64,000 nucleotides of DNA from Mesostigma viride (taxonomy: Eukaryota > Streptophyta > Mesostigmatophyceae > Mesostigmatales > Mesostigmataceae), in the NCBI GenBank assembly GCA_009746045.1, contig RPFO01000213.1:13540221-13604220 (forward strand). Reading direction: 5' to 3'. This document shows positions 55,775 through 64,000 of this stretch, one piece after another (position 1 is the first letter of the stretch; each line of letters starts with the position of its first letter). A program made the position numbers and the translations under genes. The notes under the pieces were generated by a model that worked only from the letters and a program-made list of their open reading frames with translations, was not told where the DNA came from and searched no databases.

Positions 55775-58700
55775 CTAGAGCTTATGCAGGGTTTTATACT
55801 CCTGCAGCAGGCGACTACACCCATCTAGCTCACTCTCAGTATACCAGACCTTATCTACCTCACTACGAGCATACATCCACTTCACCTTATACTGGCGCTG
55901 GGTACCGCGGCCTTTTTTGATATCTCTATGGGCCACGATACCCTCTACCTCATCCTCTACCTCACCAGTATCCGGGTTATGCTCTAAAGGGGCAGGGGCC
56001 AATTCTCTACCAGCGAACGTGCTCTGATGATAGAGCTTCAGCTGGCTTCTATGAAAGGTGCGAGAGTGGGTCTGCCAAGAGGTAGGAATATCTATCTCAT
56101 ACAGAAAATTACCTACTCTAGACAACACACGGAAGGGTCCTAAGAAGGCGGGCCTAAGTTTCACTTTCAGTTCAGCTTCGAACTTATGAGCGAAGCGGCC
56201 AACACGGGGGCCTTCTACTAAGACTAAATCTCCTATTTCTATCTCAGGTGCTCTTCTATCTAATGAGGCACGCAACCTAGCAAGGTATTTGGCCTGCGCC
56301 CTATGGTACCCTGCAATAGCGTTGTCGTGTGCATTCTTCATCTTATCTAATAACGCCTGCACACCTTCTACAGTATCCCGGGACACATCATCCTTGTCCC
56401 TTAAAGGACTAGCTAAGAGAGAGGTAGGGGTAAGAGGTTGTCTACCAGTATCTAGGAAGAAGGGCGTATAACCATGCGCAGCCTGAGGGCAGTTGTTAAG
56501 GGAAAACTCTACCAAACATAGGTAATCCTCCCAATCACTCCCAGAGCCATTCACATAGTGACGCAGAGCTTCTTCCACTACCCTATTCAAACGTTCTACT
56601 AAATGAGACGAGGAGGAGTGGTAGGCAGTACCGAAGGTGACCTTGGTACCGATAGCAGCGAAGAACTGCTGCCAAAAATCAGAAGTAAATAACTTATCCT
56701 TATCACTAATAAACTGCCTACTCAAACCATGATATCTATATACGTTATTAAGGTATAGGCGTGCGCAATCGCGTGCGGTGAGTTCTAAGGGACACGGCAC
56801 GAGATGACACATACGAGTAAAACGATCTACAAAAACAAGGATCTGGGCGTTACCTCTATCATTCTTCCTAAAAGGTCCTACAAAATCCATCATAATGGAG
56901 TCCCACGGCATGATGGGATCAGGTAAGGTCCTAGGCTCTGCTATCTGTCCTACATTGTTGGGTTTCATCTCCTGGCAAGATTGACAGGTTCTAACATACT
57001 CATCTACATCCTTTAAAAGGGAAGGCCAGTAGTAAGAGCGGGCTACTAGGTCCCGTACCCGTTTACCACCCTGGTGAGCAGCTAAGTCATGCAACTCAAA
57101 GAGCAAGGAGGAGCGACAGATAGGAGGGACATACAGGCGCCATTGAGGGGGAGAATCTGCTATCTGCACATATAAAAATCCACCTACAAATTTACAAGGG
57201 TGCTTGCCTAATTGTTGGGGATGGGCAGCAATGGCAGCTAATGCTTCCGGCTCAGTGGCCGTAAATCTACTAATAAGACGTTCGAGATCAGAGGTAGGCA
57301 TCGCTACAGAGGTATCCAGAACAGGTTTAAAGAGATCTCCTACCGCCTTGCCAAAGAGAAGGGGAGGTCCTAGAGGGACTATGTGTTCATAAGACTTTCC
57401 TGACCTAGTCGCTATATGGCTAAGCGGTATAGAAATTTTATTTTTCCCCTCCCCCCCACCGAGACCACAGGAAGGGCCTCACACGGGAGAGAGAGTCCTA
57501 CGTGAGAAAGGAGATCAGGCATGCGAACAGCTGTATGAAAGAGGTAGGCATAGGATTCATCATCAGGTAGTTCACCATACGGGGTTACACCCATAGTAGT
57601 AGGAACTAGAGTAGTATTGAGAACATCAAGGTCCTCGAAAAAGGAGTAATCTGCACGACGGGAGAGTGCATCTGGTACTATGTTATCTACACCCTTAACA
57701 TACTGAAGTTTAAAAGGGGAGAACTGTGCTAAAAACTCCATCCAGCGCGCTTGACGAGGGGTAAGGTTGGGTTGTGAGAGAAGATGGGTAAGAGGGCGGT
57801 GATCTGTCTGGATAACTAATCTATAAGGATCAAGCTCACAGGGTTCATTCAGACAAACATCAAATTGAGCACCTTTAAGAAAGTGCTGCCACGCGTGGCA
57901 ACAATACACCACAGCTAATAGTTCTTGCTGGTGTACGGGATAGTTACGCTCCGCAGGAAGCATTGTCCTAGAGATATACTCGATTGGCTGTAAGCCCTGA
58001 CCCTGATCCTGGAGAAGGACGCCCCCTATAGCTACCTTGCTAGCATCTGTAGCTACAACAAAGGGTTTAGTAGTATCCGGTAGGATGAGTACGGGAGGGG
58101 AGAGGAGTAGGGATTTTAGACACTGAAAAGCCGACTGACATTCACTACTCCAAACAAAGGGGATATCCTTCTTTAATAGATGATTAATAGGGGCTGCTAT
58201 AGTTGCGAAACGCGGGATAAAACGCCTATAGTAAGAAGCAATTCCTAGAAACTACGTACACCTTTAACGTCGGTAGGGGTAGGCCATTCCTGAATTGACT
58301 TAGTCTTGTCCGGGTCGGTAGCAACCCCGGCATCTGACAGAACGTGCCCTAAGAATGGGACACTTCTACCAGAGCGAACTTTAGCACGGCGCGCCCATAA
58401 AGAATTTTCAGCCATGATTTCTAATACTTTCTTTAAATCACGTAGGTGCGTTTCAAAATCAGGAGAATAAATAAGGATATCATCTAAGTAAGCTTGAGCA
58501 CAAGAACGGTCATGCTCAGATAAAGAAACAGAGGAGAAGGAAGGATCCTTTAAATCAGAGGACACTTGAGGAAGGTGGGAATTTCCCATAACAGGTCTAA
58601 GCACTTCATTCATTAACATTTGGAAAGAGGCAGGAGAGTTACAGAGTCCCATAGCCGCTACTCTAAACTGGTAATGCCCAAAAGGGGTAGCAAAGGCGGT

Positions 58701-59886
58701 TTTGTGGCAATCCTCAGGAGCTATACGTAGTTGCCAAAAACCATCCGCACAATCTAGTACTGTGAAACAGGTAGAACCTTTAACCTTATTAAATATATCA
58801 TCAATACGAGGTAGAGGGTATTTAGACTTCACAGTAATATCGTTTAACTTCCTATAATCAGTAACTAGGCGAAACTTGCCATTTGGCTTAGGAACTAACA
58901 GGACACCAGCGGAGTAGGGGGAGTTACTAGGCTCTATCAATCCTGCTTCTAATAGTGATACTAAAATCTGTTTTAGTTCCTTTAATTCTGTAGGGCCCAT
59001 TCTATACATCGGAGAGTGCGTAGGAACTGCACCGTCCTTGATAACTACACGGTGTAAAACAGAACGAGGAGGAGGATAAGAAGGAGTCTTTTCTTCAAAT
59101 ACTTTTGAGGAATCTATCACAGCCATGTATCTTACTATTTCATTTTCAGTAAATCCCACTCCTATTGTATCCACTGTATTTACATCTATATCCACACTAT
59201 TATTAGTGATAGGTATCTCTTGTACTTCTAACTGAAGGAACATACATAATAGGTATCCATATTCCTTTAGTTCAGATCGCAATTCGTCATTGGACATTAA
59301 TACTTCAGGTATAGGTCTCACAGGAGGATCAACAGGTGTAGGAGGAGTAATATCTACCAAGGATAAATTTTCTAATCTATAATGACGTTCTGGTACCCAG
59401 TAAGAGCTATCTGGAAACCAAATGACCATAGTATCATAATTAATAGTGATTTTATTATCCTGGTGCCAATCTAATCCTAGTAATACATCAGCTGTAGTGA
59501 TAGGGCCTATAGTGGCCGTCAGGTTGACCGTACGTCCTTGTATGACCAGGGGAAGGGACACCGTACCCGGGGAATGACTGGTGCGACCGTCAGCATAATG
59601 GACAGTGACAGTTTTTGTGTGAGGGGTAGGGACTAGTCCTAAACGCCTAACTAGGGCCTCGCTCACAAAGGAGCTAGCCGCACCGCTATCCACTAACACA
59701 GAGACATTCAAGAGTTCATCAGCATGCAGGAAGGGGTCTACAACAGTATGAGGGACGGTTAAGCCACCATTCAAGAACATAAGAGGACGCACACGTAGTG
59801 GTAGGGATGATTCAGCTCCTACAGAGGTTATAAAAACAGGCAAGCAAAAATTATTATCTGGGGTACTATCTAAGGACCTGTCCAGG
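55775..59886 (-). pseudogene. pol: pol of copy C: PR-RT-RNaseH-IN-chromodomain
   Basis: Frame 59843-58245 gives protease (VLVDSGAASSFV, Asp about residue 52) and RT (FRLVTDYRKLN, AYLDDILIYSP near 450). A one-base deletion near 58250 then shifts frame. RNase H continues to 57412, where a stop follows a 7-G run near 57455. Integrase frame 57301-55775 (508 codons) is intact: His71/His76 and Cys106/Cys109 zinc residues, catalytic Asp139, Asp200 and Glu236 (D-35-E spacing), and a C-terminal chromodomain (IVAHRDIKK, YKVKWMYARSEVDKVWYTE). The domain order PR-RT-RH-IN is that of Ty3/Gypsy, and the chromodomain places it with chromoviruses. The pol frame is +1 relative to gag and overlaps its end. Confidence 0.95.
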
Positions 59887-61635
59887 TTACCCCCGGCTGA
59901 CAGGCCTACTGTTCCCCCTCCCCCCCAAATCCATAGGAACTAACCCCGAAGAAGACCCTGGCGGAAAAGCCACTGCTGGAGGGTCACGAGGGATTGAAGA
60001 GGGTGCGGGAGCCTGATTATCATAGGGGAACCCTGGGGATCCTGTCTGCACAGCATTCAGCCTACTAGGGGTAGCTGAAGGAATGCGTCCTGAAGTGGGA
60101 CGAATAGGAGCACGCTGAGGGGTACGAGGAGGGCGAGCGTCGGGATGAGGGGGAGCACCCGAAAGGAACTTGGGGCACTCACGTTTAAGATGACCTACTT
60201 CCTTACAATGATAGCAGGTGATATGAGAGACATCCAGAGCTGAAAGGTCAGTCACACAGATATCTAATTCTTCTACATAGGAGTTCTCCTCCTCAGGGGT
60301 AAGGCTAATATTATTAATACGGGAACGGGTAGGAAGAGAAGGCGTGGAGAAGAAATCTGCTACTCGTAAAAGATGCTGGCGCACATGCTTGAGGGGCAGG
60401 TCAGTAAAACGGTAGGCAGAGAACTGGCGCTTGACTTCACGCAATAAGGGTCTACTGAGGCCCTGAAGGAAGCGGGCACGTACTTCTGCGCCCGACAAAT
60501 CCCTAATTCGTACCATCTGGGCATCAAACTCTTTCATATATTCTTTGAAGGACTTGGTACCCTGCTGCAAGGTGCCAAAGGATAATCTATCCTGCCAATC
60601 TGCATCGGGAGGGACTAAATGGTTCTCTAAACGCTTGAACAATTCTGCTACAGAGTTTGGGTAGGCATGAGAGGCAAGAGACTCACACTGGATGAGGTTA
60701 GCAAGTTCAGGAGTAATGCAGGTAGTAAGATAATGAGGAACTAGTACAGCATCAGAGAGGCGCCACCTATTGTGGTTCTGCCAGGACTCTGTGTTCTGGG
60801 TGAGCAACATAATGAAGGTGAAAAACTGTTGAGGGGTAGACTTGACATCCAGCTTAGGAAGGTTGGCAAAGAGGGGAAGAGCAGGAGGCTTAGGGGGATT
60901 AGAAGAATCAGTTTTTCCCATAGGGCCACTATCTTCCACTGCTACATAAGCGGGATAGAAGGAAGGGATAGGAAAAGTCTTGGGTAGGGGTCTAGAGGGA
61001 GCCACCGTTTCAGGATGGTGCCCATAGGAGAAGGGAACAGTATATTGCTCACGAAGAGAGGAATAGGCAAAATGATCATAATTCCTATCATCTAGGGGCA
61101 TGGTACTGAAATCATTATTAACTTCTAAATCAGCCACACGGGTAGGGACCTGGGCAGCCTCATAGGCCGTCTCAGGGTAGGACCAGGAAGCAGGTGGGTA
61201 AAAGGGAACTGCACTAGGGCGCCCAGAAGGGCCGACAGGGGCCGAGGTACGACCCGTGTTAATAGCAGGCATTGAAGGCACAGGGTGGGAAGGAGGCCTA
61301 GAAGCATTGTTAGTGTGTGAGGACCTGCTGGAGGGGTGAGCCAAGGTTGCAGAAGGGGCAGGGGCCTGGTTCACAACAAAAGAAGGTTCATCACTAAATC
61401 TGACTTGGGAAATACGTTGTTCATAGGTAGGTGGGGTAATTGAGGGACGACGGCGACCACCAGCAACAGGAGAAGGAGGTGAGGTACGCAGAATACCTTG
61501 AGGGGTGAGATGGTGTACCGTTTCCAAGGAGTCCCGTCGGTTACCACGAGTATTGTTATTGTTAGTGTTATTAGTAGTAGTATTATTATTATTATTGGTA
61601 GGTATAGGCGACATATCTCCACCCACTGGATCCAT
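59887..61635 (-). CDS. gag: Gag polyprotein of copy C, intact
   Basis: An open frame of 582 codons begins MDPVGGDMSPIPTN. The parts are an Asn/Thr-rich N-terminus; a Pro-rich linker; a capsid-like Retrotrans_gag region (KSTPQQFFTFIMLLTQN, WRLSDAVLVPHYL, FGTLQQGTKSFKEYM, RFLQGLSRPLLREV); a CCHC knuckle CYHCKEVGHLKREC that should bind the element's RNA; and a Pro-rich tail ending after a 7-G run. The stop at 59887 lies just after the G-run, and pol is in the +1 frame from there, so pol production probably uses frameshifting or an internal start. It is the only unbroken gag of the three copies. Confidence 0.95.
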   Translation of the reverse strand: MDPVGGDMSPIPTNNNNNTTTNNTNNNNTRGNRRDSLETVHHLTPQGILRTSPPSPVAGGRRRPSITPPTYEQRISQVRFSDEPSFVVNQAPAPSATLAHPSSRSSHTNNASRPPSHPVPSMPAINTGRTSAPVGPSGRPSAVPFYPPASWSYPETAYEAAQVPTRVADLEVNNDFSTMPLDDRNYDHFAYSSLREQYTVPFSYGHHPETVAPSRPLPKTFPIPSFYPAYVAVEDSGPMGKTDSSNPPKPPALPLFANLPKLDVKSTPQQFFTFIMLLTQNTESWQNHNRWRLSDAVLVPHYLTTCITPELANLIQCESLASHAYPNSVAELFKRLENHLVPPDADWQDRLSFGTLQQGTKSFKEYMKEFDAQMVRIRDLSGAEVRARFLQGLSRPLLREVKRQFSAYRFTDLPLKHVRQHLLRVADFFSTPSLPTRSRINNISLTPEEENSYVEELDICVTDLSALDVSHITCYHCKEVGHLKRECPKFLSGAPPHPDARPPRTPQRAPIRPTSGRIPSATPSRLNAVQTGSPGFPYDNQAPAPSSIPRDPPAVAFPPGSSSGLVPMDLGGRGNSRPVSRG

Positions 61636-61726
61636 CTTTAATTACGTAAAGGAATAGGAATCTAGAAGAAAGCAACAAAGGAAAAAGGAAAAACCTTGAA
61701 GGTATGCAGCAGGAACAAAATTAAAA

Positions 61727-62119
61727 TCAATCCTTTTTAACAACAGTAATGGATAGGGAACCAAACTCCAAAGTGAGAGGAGTATCTGAAGCAGATGCAG
61801 ATGCAGCCCGTTTAGGGGGAGAAGAAGGAGGGGTAGCAAAGACTAGAGCTTCTACTGGAGGACGACCATGAGGAATAGGGCGTACATGAAGGCCTAAATC
61901 TGTTTGGCTATGATCTATAAGGAACTGCTGAGCTTCTTCGAAGGACATAAATTTCTTGTACCTAATTACGTTGTATACACGATTCTGAACGATCTTCCTA
62001 GCGTCGGACCAAGAAAGGAAAATGGAGGACCATTGAGGCGTAATCACTACGTAATATTTAGCTAGACTATTATCGCTAGAAGAATGGGAAGGAGCAGTAA
62101 AAGATCGCCGTTGGCTCAT
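61727..62119 (-). CDS. RNase H1 N-terminal/viroplasmin-like ORF, copy C
   Basis: 130 codons, intact, ending 91 bp before gag. Residues 21-70 fit the hybrid-binding domain: aromatic YYVV strand, IFLSW, helix with KIVQNR, YKKF, then the helix EEAQQFLIDH. The Ser/Pro-rich C-terminal half has no domain. No catalytic RNase H residues are present. It could bind the RNA-DNA hybrid made during reverse transcription, or act in RNA packaging or translation; both are inference. Confidence 0.8.
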   Translation of the reverse strand: MSQRRSFTAPSHSSSDNSLAKYYVVITPQWSSIFLSWSDARKIVQNRVYNVIRYKKFMSFEEAQQFLIDHSQTDLGLHVRPIPHGRPPVEALVFATPPSSPPKRAASASASDTPLTLEFGSLSITVVKKD

Positions 62120-62487
62120 GGTAACGCACCTTGTTGTTCTTGAGTAGTCACGATAGGAGTGGAAGGGGTAGGAGTCGACTTAGCTGGGTTATCTGGATCA
62201 CCGAAATGACGAGGGCGGCAATGGTCCAGCGCTCGTAGTCCTAAAGTCAGCGACCCAGTGACTTTCTGCGAGTGCGGCCGTCTAATGTACAGCAGCACGA
62301 AGGAAAAGGTGGAACCTACCCAGACGCTAATCGTCTCACTAACACCGAACCGAAAACATCACCTATCTACGACAGTGAACCACTTTTCTAAGGAAAACAA
62401 GACGAGGAAAAGGAACTATCTAGAAAAGGATTTTCCGCTTCGAGCAGGTCTATCTTCTAGGCAGGGCGTGTCCTGAATCAGGCAGCA

Positions 62488-62802
62488 CTACCCCCCCAGC
62501 TCGCAGGCGACCCGCCCATTACCTGTCAAGTAGGTGTCGTCTTCATTTTCCCAGCCGCGGAAGGGTTGATTCAATGACGTATGTTGCAAAGGATCGTCGT
62601 CTCGCTCTCTATCTAAACTACCTCCGAGTCCATTGTTACGCCGCAAGCCTCGGCCGCCACCTCTACCTCTACCGGTCCTGATACTACCTAAACTAGTGAG
62701 GCCGCTTCTATTTACACCCCTAGCGAAAGACGACCGAGACGAACCAGATCTCAATGCATTTACATATGTACTACTGTAATATGCCATAGGCCATTTAATC
62801 AA
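62488..62802 (-). CDS. LTR-spanning Arg/Gly-rich leader ORF, copy C
   Basis: 104 codons starting MIKWPMAYYSSTYVNAL. The first 56 codons are inside the 5' LTR (62634-63204); the rest crosses the primer-binding site (minus-strand TGGACTCGGAGG at 62621-62632) and ends GRVACELGG. It is conserved with A and B in length and stop position. Confidence 0.45.
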   Translation of the reverse strand: MIKWPMAYYSSTYVNALRSGSSRSSFARGVNRSGLTSLGSIRTGRGRGGGRGLRRNNGLGGSLDRERDDDPLQHTSLNQPFRGWENEDDTYLTGNGRVACELGG

Positions 62803-63204
62803 ACCCGTTTACTCCAGGAAAAGAGGAAGGAAACACAACTAAACTGCCGTGACCCAAGCCTATATGTGTTAATTCATTTAACACACGCCGAGTGACCACA
62901 CAAGGAGTGGAACGTGCATAAATGGTCACCAACGGTCCAACAGGCTCGGGCCGACCTGGCCCTCGCCTGCAGAAACACAGAAACACAGGCAGGTGCACAG
63001 ATGCACGCCGGTCCACTACATTCTACAAAAGGATAAGGACCACTAATATAGTACGCGGCGCGGCGCCCAAAGGCACCCAATATACCACAGTACTGTTACG
63101 GGGACAATCATGTCCAAACTAGAACTGCACGTAACCTAGGAACAACCGAGGCCAAGGACCTAATTTACGTCCGTAACTACAACGAATTGTTACGCGACGT
63201 AACA
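62634..63204 (-). repeat. 5' LTR of copy C
   Basis: 571 bp. It differs from C's own 3' LTR by the 49-bp insertion in the latter and at least one base. It lies head to head with D's plus-strand LTR 79 bp away. Confidence 0.95.
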
Positions 63205-63842
63205 GGTGCGTTAGGCTATTCCTACCCCTTGGTTTCCTCCCTGTGCGTAGGGAGAGGGCTCCCTACCTTTGTGGGGGGGGAGGTGTTACGTCGCGTAACA
63301 ATCTGTTATTACGGACGTAAATTAGGTCCTTTGCCTCGGTCGTCCCTAGGTTTACGTGTAGTTTGTACTGGTGGACACTGTTGTCCTCGTAACAGTACCG
63401 TGGTGCATTGGATGCTTTTGGCGTCGCGCCGCGTACTTTAGTAGTGGTCCTTATCCTTCGGGTAGAATGTAGTGGACCAGCGTGCATCTGTGCAATTGTA
63501 GGCGAGGGCCATGTCGGCCCGAGCATGCTGGACCGTTGGTGATCATTTATGCACGTTCTACCCCTCGTGTTGGCACTCGGCGTGTGTCAAATGAATTAAC
63601 ACATATTAGCTAGGGTCATGGCAGTGTAGTTGTGTTTCCTTCCTCTATTCCTGGAGTGAACGGGTTTGTGTAAATGGCTTATGGCGTATCAGTTACAGTA
63701 GTACTTACGTAAATGCACTGAGATCTGGATCGTCCCGTTCGTCTTTCGCTAGGGGTTTAACTAGAGGCGGCCTCACTAGTTTAGGTAGCATTAGGCCGGT
63801 TAGAGGTAGAGGTGGCGGTAGAGGTTTGACGGAGTCGTAACA
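63205..63842 (+). mobile_element. Gypsy remnant D: 3' UTR end and 3' LTR
   Basis: It begins GGTGCGTTAGG, the continuation of 41132. The polypurine tract follows, then a diverged LTR (63284-63842, 559 bp) that starts TGTTACGTCGCGTAACA and ends GTCGTAACA. Many substitutions and indels relative to A-C show it is the oldest copy. Confidence 0.9.
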
Positions 63843-63943
63843 AGAAAGTTCAGTTTAGTGGGTAGTATGGATAGTTACCGCAAATAGGAGTCCGAGGGGT
63901 TAACCATGGTACCGGCTCTCGGGCTTGCCGGCGGCGGCCGGCG

Positions 63944-63975
63944 GGTACCACGGTCCTGGACGCTACCGTGGTACC
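63944..63975. repeat. short inverted repeat (GGTACCACGGT / ACCGTGGTACC)
   Basis: 11-bp perfect arms and a 10-base spacer in GC-rich sequence after remnant D. Its function is unknown. The rest of 63843-64000 shows nothing recognisable. Confidence 0.7.
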
Positions 63976-64000
63976 AGCAGCGTTGGGTGCCGGTTGCGGT

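Larger units (their letters stand above)
41133..63204 (-). mobile_element. Gypsy copy C, containing nested copy B
   Basis: The target duplication GGTGC (41128-41132 and 63205-63209) lies in the 3' UTR of remnant D. The 5' LTR is 62634-63204. The 3' LTR is split by copy B into 41133-41683 and 52443-52511. Without B the element is about 11.3 kb. It carries all five family ORFs. Gag and both small ORFs are open, pol has two frame breaks, and ORF3 is interrupted by a 495-bp element. Confidence 0.9.

Overview
The window looks like a repeat-dense nuclear region of a eukaryote, most likely a green alga (low confidence). It has no bacterial operons, tRNA or rRNA genes. It does have chromodomain-type Ty3/Gypsy retrotransposons, APE-type LINEs, TTAA- and TA-flanked DNA elements, and GC-rich hexanucleotide arrays like those of chlorophyte genomes. 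Almost everything that can be recognised is mobile DNA, much of it nested.

Layout. Bases 1-9.4 kb hold two unrecognised minus-strand genes (781-2430 and about 2805-3462), a 297-bp-arm palindrome (3389-4003), a 1.2-kb hexanucleotide array with higher-order structure that passes into a G-rich tract (5177-7075), and a TTAA-flanked piggyBac-like element (7367-9065). A minus-strand acidic ORF follows at 9516-10265. Bases 10808-23349 are a complete Gypsy element in plus orientation (copy A, duplication ACCAA), with its reverse transcriptase split by a 1.7-kb element (15438-17156). A is inserted in an older, decayed retrotransposon (E) whose gag and integrase pieces lie at 23.4-25.25 kb and 39.6-40.66 kb. 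E's integrase is split by a large, mostly non-coding LTR-like element (F, 25255 to about 39561). F's right repeat is itself split by two LINEs with clear duplications (16 bp and 10 bp). A 483-bp foldback-like element (39878-40360) also sits in E.

From 40664 to 63842 there is a three-deep nest of one Gypsy family. Old plus-strand remnant D is interrupted by minus-strand copy C (41133-63204, duplication GGTGC). C's 3' LTR is in turn interrupted by minus-strand copy B (41684-52437, duplication GTAAC). C also carries a 495-bp inverted-repeat element.

The Gypsy family is the most interesting object. Each full copy carries, in order: an Arg/Gly-rich ORF that starts inside the LTR and reads through the primer-binding site; a 130-residue ORF resembling the RNase H1 N-terminal/viroplasmin hybrid-binding domain; gag with a CCHC knuckle; pol (protease, RT, RNase H, integrase ending in a chromodomain); and a further ORF of about 771 codons between integrase and the 3' LTR, with no family I recognise. 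Three copies are present at near full length. All carry frameshifts, but between them each ORF is open in at least one copy apart from the nested element in C's last ORF.
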